From: Amblyornis subalaris
Taxonomy: Eukaryota; Chordata; Aves; Passeriformes; Ptilonorhynchidae
DNA length: 64,000 bases
Direction of reading: 5' to 3'
Assembly: GCA_018881555.1 (NCBI GenBank)
Contig: JACAXG010000071.1
Coordinates: 3,354,537 to 3,418,536, forward strand
The position numbers were made by a program, and so were the translations under genes. Positions 1 to 9,348 of this stretch are shown piece by piece (the stretch's first letter is position 1; each line of letters opens with the position of its first letter). Below the pieces are notes generated by a model. The model was not told the DNA's origin. It made no database searches and worked only from the letters and a program-made list of their open reading frames with translations.

Positions 1-176
1 ATAAATTGATCTCCTCAATCAGATCCACGTAGACTTATAGGAGACCTAGGGAGTAAATGTGTCTGGGTTTGAAAGCTTTTTTGCTGGACTGCTTTTGGAA
101 CTGAAGGGAAAAGCCTCATTATTTGGATGTGGTTTATTCTTTTCCCCTTGATCTCTCCCTACACCTGGGTTTGCAG

Positions 177-363
177 GAGGGATTGGCTCGAGACATGAAC
201 CTGCAGCCAACTCAGGTCTATAATTGGTTTGCAAATTATCGACGACGTCAAAAATCCCGCCTCCTTCCTAAGGAAAAGCTCAACAATTTGTGCCCTGAGG
301 GGGCTTTGACTTCCCACACAAATGAGCCTCAGGATAAAGGATTCCACACTCCGCAAACTGCAG
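177..363 (+). CDS. ANHX: ANHX exon with homeodomain helix 3
   Basis: The exon follows a strong pyrimidine tract ending TTTGCAG (acceptor AG at 175-176) and ends at CAG|GTTTGT. It reads in phase 0 for 62 codons and leaves one base. It encodes the homeodomain recognition helix and then a basic KSRLLPKEK stretch that could act as a nuclear localisation signal. Positions 1-176 are the upstream intron. Confidence 0.7.
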
Positions 364-3300
364 GTTTGTCTCTTCCTAATGGGCTCAGGACATGGTCCAG
401 AAAGCTGAAAATCAATTTGAAATTCCCTCAGGAAGGGAAGAATATTGCTTCTTCAGAACAGCATCGTATGCTGATGGATCAAGTGGTTGCTGGAGGACTC
501 TCCTTCAGTGGAGTGCCTCAGTGTTTGGCTCCAGGCTGTCACTCCAGAGAAGCAGACACTGCTAAGGCCTGTGCAAGGGCAGGTGAAAAGAGATGCATAG
601 CTTGAAAGGGGCACCAAATGAAAGCAAATACATGGGAGGCAGCAGGTTTTAGCTCTCAGATTCTGGGATCAAGGCAGTACTCCAGGAAAACCCGGCATTT
701 CCATGTCCCTCCACAGAGACTTAACCAAGCTTCAGTCACAGGGAACAGGGGGGTCTTGTTGCATTTGGCAGATTAGATTTGTTTTGTTACCTTTTGGAGT
801 AACCATTAGTGTTGTTTCACCTCCCTGGCCTATACCTTTCAGGTGGATCTCATGTAGACATCAGCCCTGAGCAAACGGACATAACTGTCACACTCTGTGA
901 GCCAGGATGGGAGCAGTTAGCTGCACCTGTGTATAAGCCCCCTGAAGGAATATATGTAAAGATGCTGGAATCCAGGTAATGTATGAAAAAGTCTTTACAG
1001 TTTGAAGATGAAGCAACCTTTAAACATATTCATGGAACTGAGTTCCATGTTGGTTCCCAGGAGACATCACTTAGGAGTCTTGGGACCATAGATGGAAATG
1101 CTCCATGTCCAGTCAGAGCAGCTCATCTCCCAGCTGTGGAGGGCAGGATTCAAAGGTTTAACTGGGGGTCCCCCTCTTGGCAAAGCAGTATGTCTAGCTG
1201 ATTCGTTTTCTCCATCATTGCAGCAGTATGCAGAGCACAGAGCTGTATGAAGTGGGAACAAGCACGGCTTTGTTCCCCTCTTACAAGGCTGAACAACCTG
1301 TACCTTTTCGCACTGAGGCTGTGGTGGAACCAGCAACCTGCTTTGGCTCTCCTGTGCCGCTGCCCGGAGAAGCAGCGAGCAGTCCTGCTGCCAGCTCCCA
1401 GCAGGGGAGCTTCGTCCGGCACTCTTACGAGTCCCCTCCCTTCCCGAATGATTGGCTGCCCAAGTGGCAGGCCCCTTACAGCACCAGTGGAGTCTCTGGC
1501 TCCATGTGGACCCCAGGTGTAGAAGGTTAGTAAAACTGCACCCAGCTTGTTGACCTTGAAAGTTTCCAAGCTTCTCTTCCCTTTGTTGTAAACACTCTTG
1601 CTTACTTAAGTGGCTTTCCAATGTCATGATAAAAGGGAGTGAGGTTTATTTTGATCTTTGGTGTTCAGCTTCCATAGTAGTTCAATGAGAAAATCTGTTG
1701 ATTTAAGATGTCAAAACAGACATTCTTAGCTACTCTTTGTCTAAACTGTAACTGCTTCCATAAGACAGTGGTGGATTCCTTTCAGTGTTTCCATTGAAAG
1801 AGTCCCTCCAGGTGTTATCTGCTCACCTTGTCCTTTTGCAAGCTTCTGGATTTTTAATGCCTGTCATCTTTAAGATATTGCCTGAGAAGAGTCTGGTAAC
1901 TTCTTAATTGTGACATGATGCTTGTCTTCAGGCACATATTCTCAGTTTCCTTTCTCCTTCCTGCTATTTTTTCTCTCTTCCTCTTTGTCCCCTTCCTGTC
2001 CAGTCTTCTTCAGCATTCCCACCATCTCTTTTCTTCTCCCTGTTCTTCAGAATAGGCTTGATAGAATGCATAAGTAAGGTTCACTTGCTTTTGCTGTAGG
2101 TCTATAGAGCAGAAAGTGCTGTGGCTGCCGTTCACCCAGCGTCTGGTGAATGTGGAGCAAGGAAAGAAGGAGTAGCTGGGTCAGAGGTTGGGGTCATGTT
2201 ATCTGTATCTCTGTTTAATTCGAGCATTTATTTCAGCAGGTATCAGAGTTCCCTTGAGCACAGTCCCTCAGGGTGGCTATGTTGAAGCCAGTTCAGGAGG
2301 AATCATTCAGCAGTCAGATTTAGAGGTTGAAAGCTTCACCCTTAGAGGAGGACAGCTAGGGACCCTGGAATCTATTCCCCACAGGTAAAGGGAGGGAAAG
2401 CACAGGGCTGCTTAAAGGCAGGAATAACAATGGTGCTGTGGGTCCAGCCATGTCCTGATACCCTGTTGAAGAGAGTTGCAGAAATAGTGATGCATCTCAT
2501 TCCCAGGGACCGATTCTTCTTGTGTCCATCCTACTTTGCAGGTATTTATATCTGTGCACTGGAAATATTATCTAAGTGTATGTGTGTGTGGCACAAAGAT
2601 TTGGAACCAGCCTAATCAGGAAAGATATGAACCTCTATTTTTAAAGCAGGTTCAGCTTCTAAACTGTTTGCTTGTTTTTGGAAGAAAAGCATAACCTATA
2701 CTGATCCAGTGAGAGCTGGTTCTGTGGGCTGGGTTGGTAGGGCCTGTACTTAATCCTAAAATAGTTTTTGTATCTTCACAACCTCATGACAAGATTATTC
2801 CATAGTGCAAGCTTTCCAAATTGGAAGACAGAAAGACAGGCTCTGTCTTTCTGTTTTCCACCTGTAACAAAGGTTTCAGACTTCATATTTTCTCTGGGAA
2901 TTGAGATAAATTCAGAGAATGCAAAACAACAAAAATTCATGCCATTTTCTATATGTTATACAACTTCCATAATGTTACATAAAAGTAAACACTACCAAAC
3001 AGACATTATGAACTTCCTTTGATTTACTGATCTGCAAGACAGCAGGAGCAGCAACCCCGTTTTATAACCCTTCTGCTTGACACTGTCCAGCATTTGTGCC
3101 AGCATGACACTGTCAAGATGTCAAAAAGGCAGGTAGAAGAAACTTTATTCCCACTTCATAAATAAGGAAGTAGAGGCACAGAAGGCTTTGTGGCTTGTCA
3201 AACAAGGGAAGGCAGTGATTCACTGGAGATAAAGATCAGTGAGGCTTTGGCCCCAGTTCTCTGCTAAAAACATTTCTACCTTTTACCCCTGTTTCCCACT

Positions 3301-6300
3301 TGGCCTGGCGCCTTGTTCACATTCATGTCAGAGTCCTTGCTCTGAGTTGCTGGGGAGAACCCAGGTCTGGGCATTGTAAACCTCAGTCTGTGTTTTAGGA
3401 TTCTCTGTTTTAAACAGTGGCTAAAGATCGTGAAAGATCAGCAAGGCTTGCTGGCAATATTTTGGCTGGATTTAAAATTGCATGTTCTGTGTTTAGTTTT
3501 AAAATATGTTCTGCCAGTAGAAGAAATCTATGGTGAATGTCTCCTTGCTGGGTATGTCAGTGTGCCAGGAATCCATACACCCTTTATCATATTCCTGTGA
3601 GGGGCAGGACTTCCTGCTTTGTAGGCACCTTTTGGTGAGGATATAGTTATTTGAACTCTATTTCTAAACTGTTTAGCAGCCTGGTCCAGCTCCCCCAAAA
3701 CCTTGAACTCCTCAAAATACCGTGAATGCTATGGAACATCAATCTTTTTCAGAAGTGAGTGATGCTTAGACTGCAATTTCAGCAATTTCATTTTGCAGTT
3801 TCTCTCTAGGGAGCCAGGAGACCTCGTGTGGGTAGTCTTGGGTAAGATCATTGCTCAGTGAGTGAGGATCATCTGTGTTATCAGGCAGAGCCCTCTAACA
3901 GAGTCGGTGATTAGAGAGGAGTATTGTTACCAGAGTCCTCTTGAGCAGTCATATTGCTATGAGCATCACTCCTCTGGGGATTCATGGGCAACAGCTCAAA
4001 CTGTAAAGCAAATGAGTGTTGCTGTCCTGGAAGGACAGGGTGGTAAAGTTATCCCAGCTTTACAGATAAGAGTAACACAAAAAGAAGGAAATTCTTTAGC
4101 CAAGATCACCTGTCTGGAGTGGATTCAGTGTTATGCTCTCACTGCCTTGCCAGCACCTGTGACTCCCTGTTTCCTGAGTGCAGGGATAGAGCTACAAGTT
4201 AGCCAAAGGACCCTTGATCTGCTTGTCTCATTTTTAAAGATGCTCACCTGGAAAGGACATGGCCTGAAAGCTTGTTAGAACAATTCCTGTTGATTTCTTT
4301 CATGGGCTTTTTACAGCTGGTCCTACGCACTTGGGCTGTATCCAAACCTCTTCTGATCTACAGGGCTGTGAGGTGGGAGTGTGAGAGGGAACCAGGCTAG
4401 AAGCTGACTGTATCCATCTGCTTCTGCTGCCTGAGAGAAGGGTTTGATCCAGCAAGCGGACTGGAAGTCCCTATGGGACACCAAACAGATGCTCCCCTTT
4501 CCAGATAATGGTGGTGTATCCTCTTCATGCTGCAAGTTGGGACAGTGGAATGTAGCCCAGCTGATGGTTCTTGCAGAGTGGAAATCTTGTGCCTCCCATT
4601 TCAGACTGAAAAGCACACTGAGCTCTGTGGAGTAAGGCATCCTGCATTTATGAACCAGCGTATTGATTTAGAAAATGTCAGTGCCGAGATGTTTGTGGCA
4701 GCTTACAGGTTCTGCCTGTGTTTTTGGGATTCCAGCTCACAATTCTGGGAATCCTCCTGTTAGGCTCTTTGCTCTGGATAACCCAGCATCCTGACACTGG
4801 CAGGCAGCAAGTCCCAAATCCAGGCAGCGAGTCTCAAATCCACAAACAGAGGCTACTTTTTGGCATGTTGCATAACTGAATCCCAGAACTCGTTGCTAAG
4901 GGCACTGTGCATGTCGGCGTAAGTGGGCTGTGAAAAAGCATGAGACAAATTCTTGAGGGGGTGGGGATGGGAGAGGGAGTTGAGTCCATTTGTCATTAGA
5001 AAATGTGGCTGTCTGAATGCAGCCTTCAGCAGAGGAGTCCCAAGATGAGTTGCTGGAACCTGGCAACTTGACACTTGCCCCATTCCTTCTAATTTTTTCC
5101 TAAGCTCTACTAGTTGACACCTCTTGTCTGGGCCTGTATGAGCTCTCACACCTTGGGCTATGCCTGGTGGTGGTATGGGCAGTGTTGTTGGATTAGAGAT
5201 ACTTTTTAGTTGCTGATGATGGGGGAGAACATCGCATTCTTGATTACCCAGTGTCTGCTACTTGACCCAGTGTGCACAAACTGTGATCTCTTTTGAGAGG
5301 GTGGCAGAGCCCCCAGGGGAGTGTGGATGGGGAAGCCATGTCCCCAGACTCAACTGGTGGCCTTGGAAAGCTGTAGTAGAATTGTAGCCAATGTTGTGTC
5401 TATGTCTAAAGCCACATGTTTTGACTCTTAAGGCCTCTGTTTCTAAAACGTGTTCCAGAAGAGAGACATTTGGTAGACACCGCCTTGTTTATGGAGAGTC
5501 TTTTGGGGCAAAAGGTAAGTTGCAAATTGAAATGTGAGTCCCTGTATACTGCTCCTGGTCAGGCCTGTCTTCTCACTGCAGAACCTGTATTTTCAGGCCA
5601 TAACAATTTGAAGAAATGGGGCAGGCGTGTAGACAATGGAACTCTATTAAATGAATTCTTGTCCCCCTGCAAAACATTACAGTAAGTGGCAAGTAGAGCA
5701 TAAATACAAATGCACTTGTATGTCGTATTTTTTTCTGGTTCCTCTCAGACTGTGTTTGGCAAGCCTCAGTGCCCACCTGTTTCTGCACCCTGTGTGGAAG
5801 AAAGCCAAGCCTTGGGACAAAGCCAGGTAAGAGAACACACCTAATGTTCAGAGAAAGGAGCTCAACCTTATATACACTATGCCCTGCAGCTCTCACATCA
5901 TATTTAGTATGAAACATGTTTGATCTAAGCATACCTTTTGGAGTCCAGTTCAGAGCAAGGTGGGCATTCCCTGGGTAACATCCAGCAGATACTAGAAGGA
6001 ATGGCGATTTTGTTGGGGTTTTTTTCTGCTTGAATTGCTTATCAGACCCTGATTTTACTAAACGTGCCATTGAAATGATGGCCAAAGGAACCTGTGCAGA
6101 TCCCAAGTGTCATTTAAATTTTCAGCAGTGGAGGACTCACCTGGCACTGTAGAATAATGGCATGAAGATGGCTGCTTGAGGTCTTCCCCTCTGAGGGGTT
6201 CTGCACGATTTGACTCACCTCTCTCAGATCTCTTATAATGTTTAATGTAATTTTTGTTTCCAAGTCAGTGTTATTGTTGAGGAAAAGGGATTTTGCACTG

Positions 6301-7737
6301 TTCTGAGATGGCTGATAGCAGTATACAGAGCAGCGTCATTATTGGACAGGGTAAAGAAGGTACTTCCATGCTGTGGGTGCAGTCTGCATGCATTCTGATG
6401 GGCAGTAGAGAATAGAAGTTAGAAATATGGTGCTTTCAAGGGGATGGGAGCACATATCTGAATTAAATGTTACCTGAAAATAGGACCCAAGAAGGCCTTA
6501 AGCTGTACATTGAAGTATTTTTTGGCTTCACATGTGTTGGTCTAACAGTCAGTCAACATCCATTGCTGTTTCGCTTGCAGTGCGACCTGCTGGGGAAAAC
6601 CTTTTCAAAAGAGATTATGAAAAGCAGGAGCCCATATCTGCTGGCTTCATTATGGGAAGTGGCTGCAGCTCTGAGGGCGGTAACAGAAGCTCTTTTGAGC
6701 CTCTGAAAGCATCAATATAAAGATCTGTATCTTGGAAAGTGGCCTTTTTACCAGCCATAATGTAAGCCAGACAAGAAGGAAAGCTCTGGGCATTAATAAT
6801 GAATGAGCCTTTTCTAAGATTCCCAGAGCATGCAGTCTCTAGCTAGTTTTCATCTTGCTGTTCTGCATTCTTGCACTGATTTTGCAGTGGTGTAGAAACA
6901 TGACACTCAATGCCCTATGGGCTGGGGAGCAAGATACTGAGTGATGCTTGCAAATGTCAGAGGAGACATCTTCAAATCTTTGTAATAATTACTCAGTTCA
7001 GGAATTCAGAAAAGCAATTTTTTGCATATTTTAATGTGTGCTCTAGTAAAAGGAAGAGTTTGAATGGGTAAATGATTTTACAGCATTCTACAGACTTCCT
7101 GGGCACTTTGCTTCTTGCTGAATCAACTTGCTCTGGGCTTGTGGCAGGAATATGCAGATATTTGGTTCCTATGGCTGAACCACAGGGGTGCAGATGGACG
7201 CTTTCTTTCATCCACACATGACTCTTATTTGTTTTTTGTAGGTATCCTACCATCTGTAGCATCTTTCCCTTCTTGAGCAGAGATGCCTTCTTCAGATGAT
7301 CACTCGCTTAATTATTTCATTCTGGTCTTACCTTCTGTCAGTTACTGGCTTTTATAGGAGCCAATGCCTTTGGCAAAGGGAAGAGAATTGCTCTGCTCTG
7401 AATTACTAGGAGTTGGATTGTGCACTGATTGTGCTTCTCACTTCTACACCCACAGATGGATTACTCTACCTGAACTTAGAAGGGAACAAGGTTTTTGTCA
7501 CTTCATGCACACAGCCCTGACCAGTGACATTCCCTCCCATTGCACACTTTGTGCTGCTGTCTGCCCAAAGGAGCTCTTCCACCGTAAGCAACTGTGTTAA
7601 AAATCATATGTAGTGAGACTTTTGTTCCTACCTGTGTCTTTCAGGTCCTAGAGGATCCAGTTGGTGACTCACTAACCAACGACATGCTCCAGGCAGTGCG
7701 CCTGCTCTTTGAATTTTCTGCCAATGGACGGATGTGA
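177..7737 (+). CDS. ANHX: ANHX-like homeobox protein, 3' part of gene (8 exons in window)
   Basis: This is the C-terminal part of a homeodomain transcription-factor-like protein. The predicted join is 177-363, 843-975, 1224-1525, 2240-2384, 3810-3841, 5459-5514, 5749-5826, 7645-7737, which totals 1026 nt (341 codons plus stop) with every phase matching. The first exon carries homeodomain helix 3: VYNWFANYRRRQK at about residues 18-30 of the visible part, with the invariant W, F, N and R positions. The NYRRRQ form rather than NRRKE argues against HNF1 and fits what I recall of ANHX. The roughly 300 residues after the homeodomain have no domain I recognise. They are Ser/Pro/Gly-rich in exon 3 and end in an acidic and hydrophobic helix-like tail. 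The start and the N-terminal half of the homeodomain lie left of the window. The family call is from motif memory, not a search. The exon chain is inferred from splice signals and frame. Confidence 0.62.
843..975 (+). CDS. ANHX: ANHX exon, unrecognised region
   Basis: The acceptor is CCTTTCAG and the donor CCAG|GTAATG. The exon takes the single base left by the previous exon and leaves two, with 43 intact codons (GSHVDISPEQ... to ...YVKMLES). The region is acidic with several aromatic residues. I recognise no domain. Confidence 0.6.
1224..1525 (+). CDS. ANHX: ANHX exon, Ser/Pro-rich region
   Basis: The acceptor is ATCATTGCAG and the donor GAAG|GTTAGT. It accepts the two-base carry-over from the exon at 843-975 exactly and encodes 100 open codons. 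The composition is Ser/Pro/Gly/Trp-rich (for example PPFPNDWLPKWQAPY), as in disordered transactivation-type regions. Confidence 0.6.
2240..2384 (+). CDS. ANHX: ANHX exon, Gly/Ser-rich region
   Basis: The acceptor is TTTCAGCAG and the donor ACAG|GTAAAG. The phase fits the exon ending at 1525. It encodes 47 codons containing VPQGGYVEASSGG and DLEVESFTLRGGQ. It leaves two bases, which cannot join in frame to the readable frame of the exon at 5459; an intervening exon is needed. Confidence 0.55.
2385..3809. other. ANHX intron with MIR-like relic
   Basis: This intron is non-coding. The stretch at about 3130-3230 resembles the core of a MIR SINE in + orientation (ATAAGGAAG...GAGGCACAGA...TGGCTTGTC). 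Nothing else is supported. Confidence 0.4.
3130..3230 (+). repeat. MIR-like SINE relic
   Basis: It shows the order typical of the MIR core: a pyrimidine-rich CCCACTT, then ATAAGGAAG, GAGGCACAGA and TGGCTTGTCAAA. It is heavily diverged. The call is by eye against the remembered consensus. Confidence 0.4.
3810..3841 (+). CDS. ANHX: Candidate 32-nt ANHX microexon
   Basis: The acceptor is TTTCTCTCTAG and the donor TTGG|GTAAGA. The 32 nt take one base to complete a codon, give ten codons (EPGDLVWVVL) and leave one base. This is exactly the phase change needed between exons 2240-2384 and 5459-5514. It is inferred from phase and splice signals only. Confidence 0.42.
4033..4130 (+). repeat. MIR-like SINE relic
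   Basis: GTTATCCCAGCTTTACAGATAAGAG followed by a poorly preserved GAAATTCTTTAGCCAAGATCACC matches the MIR core order (ccc-ttttacagatgagg ... aagtgacttgcccaaggtcac). It lies in the ANHX intron 3842-5458 and explains part of a spurious 138-codon open frame. Confidence 0.4.
4801..4840. repeat. Two-copy 20-bp tandem repeat
   Basis: Two adjacent 20-bp copies begin CAGGCAGCRAGTC and differ at two positions. The repeat is intronic, and no function is evident. Confidence 0.85.
5459..5514 (+). CDS. ANHX: ANHX exon, short
   Basis: The acceptor is GTGTTCCAG and the donor AAAG|GTAAGT, a perfect donor. With one carried base it reads EERHLVDTALFMESLLGQK and ends in phase 0, joining cleanly to the exon at 5749. 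Confidence 0.52.
5749..5826 (+). CDS. ANHX: ANHX exon, 26 codons
   Basis: The acceptor is TGGTTCCTCTCAG and the donor CCAG|GTAAGA. Phase is 0 at both ends. It encodes a Cys/Pro-containing then Gln-rich segment (PPVSAPCVEESQALGQSQ). Confidence 0.55.
5827..7644. other. Last ANHX intron
   Basis: No supported gene was found. A possible cassette exon starts after TCGCTTGCAG at 6581, but it meets a stop in each usable phase before a donor, so it is not included. The 19-mer at 7243-7261 recurs at 10513-10531. Confidence 0.4.
7645..7737 (+). CDS. ANHX: ANHX terminal coding exon
   Basis: The acceptor is TGTGTCTTTCAG. Phase 0 gives 30 codons and a TGA at 7735-7737. The tail (EDPVGDSLTNDMLQAV..., then LLFEF) looks like an acidic amphipathic helix, a form common in activation domains; that function is inference. 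Confidence 0.55.
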   Translation, partial: VLEDPVGDSLTNDMLQAVRLLFEFSANGRM

Positions 7738-8580
7738 CCTGCCTGCAGATACACTCCATGTGTCTGCACTTCCCCAGGAAACACCCCATTGCTTCCTATT
7801 TTTTCCTCTTTTTTTTTTTTTTTAATGAAAGAGGAGTCTGACATGGAGGTGAATAGAGTGAGGGAGAAGGATGGAGGTGTTTTCAAATGGTTGCAAAGTT
7901 TGGGTTAGTTACAGTTAAGAATTTTGCAAAGGATAGAAGGCGGCAAAGGTGCATTGTGGACTATAGGTTTTTACTGGGGCAGTCTGAAACTGCACTGTAG
8001 ATGTTAAAATTATCAAGGCACTGGTTCTGTGGCAGTAACATAGATCTAGGCATAGCACTGGTTGGATCCAAGTCATTTGTTGCATCTTGAAGGTAAATGA
8101 AGCTCCTCTGCTCAAATGGAGTAAAATTTGGTTGCATTGCCTTGCAGTGGATATTGGATAACTTTTCTCAGGCTTGGAAAATAAGGTCTCAGCTAAGTGC
8201 TGGTAAAATACTGCTATTTCTTATTCCTACATTCCTATTGTAGTGCAGGGTGTAACTTCTGGAGTGTTCCATACTCTGCAGTGCCACAGATGACACAAAC
8301 TGGAGCACAGCAGAATTTTCAGTGCTAGGGCATGCCATTTTTGGAATGTTTAATACAAGAAGTAGCAAGGCAGGCCCTTCATGCAGGTTTAAAACTAATC
8401 CTGCAAGTCATAGGGCAGTCTTTTGGGTATTTTTCTTAAGTGTTATTGGGTTTTCGAAAATCTGTACTGCAAAAGGGATCATCTTTGCCAAATCTCCAGC
8501 CCAGAGACACATGGAAGAGATGCCTCCCTTACCTTTTGTTACAAAGTTACCAAATAAAGCTTTTCAATTACTGTTTCTCC
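7738..8580 (+). other. ANHX: Probable ANHX 3' UTR with poly(A) signal
   Basis: Non-coding sequence follows the stop. A T-run lies at about 7808-7823. An AATAAA is at 8553-8558, followed by A/T-rich and then GT-rich sequence (TTGTGTGTGTTG near 8670). The exact cleavage site is not visible. Confidence 0.4.
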
Positions 8581-8789
8581 ACATTCATTTTCTCAAGGCA
8601 AGGGTGTGTAGTTATAATTCTCACATGGCAATTATGTATTAAAACGCAGCACCAGCTGCCCTGGGAACAGTTGTGTGTGTTGAGAGCCTGATGCCTCCTT
8701 TATTTTGGTGGATCTCACTAGGCATGCCCATTTCTTGTTTGTTTGGAACAGCGGTGCTTGGAAGGGTCACACACATGTTATCATTTACT

Positions 8790-9260
8790 GTCGTCAGCAG
8801 CGGGGCCGTGGGTGAATCCGGGCTGATGTGCAGGGAGCAAAGGTGCCGAGCTTGTACGGCCGGTACGGACACCCGTGAGGGACGAGCCCGCCCGGCCCTC
8901 ACAACCCCGGCCACCGCCCGCCCTCTCTCCTCCGCTCGGGGACGTTCCCGCCGCTTGCAGCCGCCTCCCCATTGGCCCGCCCGCCACCCGCTTCCCCATT
9001 GGTCCGCGGCCGCCAGCAACAGCGACAGATATATCCTGCCGCGCCCTGATTGGCTGCTGCCTCCCGCCGAGCCATAGCAACAGCGGGGCGCGCGCGGCGC
9101 CTCAGGAGGCGCGCGGGACGGGAGGAGGGCTGAGGCTGAGGGAGCGGCGCGACCCCTGAGGGGCGGGGGACACTCAGGCACCGCCGCCATGGCCGCGCCG
9201 GATGAAAACCCATTCTCTAGGTGCTGTCACCCTCGTTTCTGCGGCCTGCGGTGAGATGGA
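8790..9260. promoter_or_regulatory. Orphan CpG-island promoter with three inverted CCAAT boxes
   Basis: The sequence turns abruptly GC- and CpG-rich. Three ATTGG (inverted CCAAT, NF-Y-type) sites lie at 8971-8975, 8998-9002 and 9049-9053. A GATATATCC A/T patch lies near 9027-9035. GCCATAGCAAC at 9071-9081 contains a perfect right half (AGCAAC) of an RFX X-box with a poor left half. Such promoters are typical of broadly expressed or ciliary genes and are often bidirectional. It lies downstream of the ANHX poly(A) signal and 6 kb before YWHAH, so it should belong to a separate transcript. Which strand it fires on is not settled. Confidence 0.65.
9189..9250 (+). CDS. Candidate first coding exon of an unrecognised gene
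   Basis: A perfect Kozak start (GCCGCCATGG) at 9189 lies just inside the CpG island and opens 20 codons beginning MAAPDENPFSR. It reaches a strong donor, TGCG|GTGAGA, at 9250/9251; unspliced, it ends at a TGA at 9252-9254. I do not recognise the protein and could not find the next exon. An alternative is that the ATG is a short upstream frame. A second ATG at 9256 opens 31 codons (ending LLSEIPNK) to another donor, AAG|GTACTT, after 9348. That exon ends in phase 0, the same phase as YWHAH exon 2, so an upstream alternative YWHAH first exon cannot be excluded. Confidence 0.3.
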
Positions 9261-9348
9261 AACGGGACACGGTCAGGAGCCCGGCCGGAGCCCCATAGCA
9301 AAATTCACACTGGATCTTGCTAGACTGCTGTCTGAGATCCCAAATAAG

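Larger units (their letters stand above)
3842..5458. other. ANHX intron
   Basis: Apart from the MIR-like relic and the 20-bp tandem repeat, I see no gene or conserved signal. Short open frames here lack splice context. Confidence 0.4.

Noticed and set aside
177..363. HNF1-type homeodomain
   Set aside because: The recognition helix reads NYRRRQ, not the NRRKE form of HNF1.
3862..4278. 138-codon open frame in the ANHX intron
   Set aside because: Contains a MIR-like SINE relic and has no splice context.
5573..6106. 177-codon open frame on the - strand
   Set aside because: Overlaps the ANHX exon at 5749-5826 on the opposite strand and shows no family motif.
6581..6720. Possible extra ANHX exon after TCGCTTGCAG
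   Set aside because: It runs to a stop in the usable frames without a donor, and the 5826-to-7645 join is already in phase. It could be an alternative terminal exon but lacks support.
8639..9190. 183-codon open frame on the - strand across the CpG island
   Set aside because: Long frames are expected in GC-rich DNA; the Arg/Ala/Pro-rich translation has no domain. A divergent non-coding transcript remains possible.
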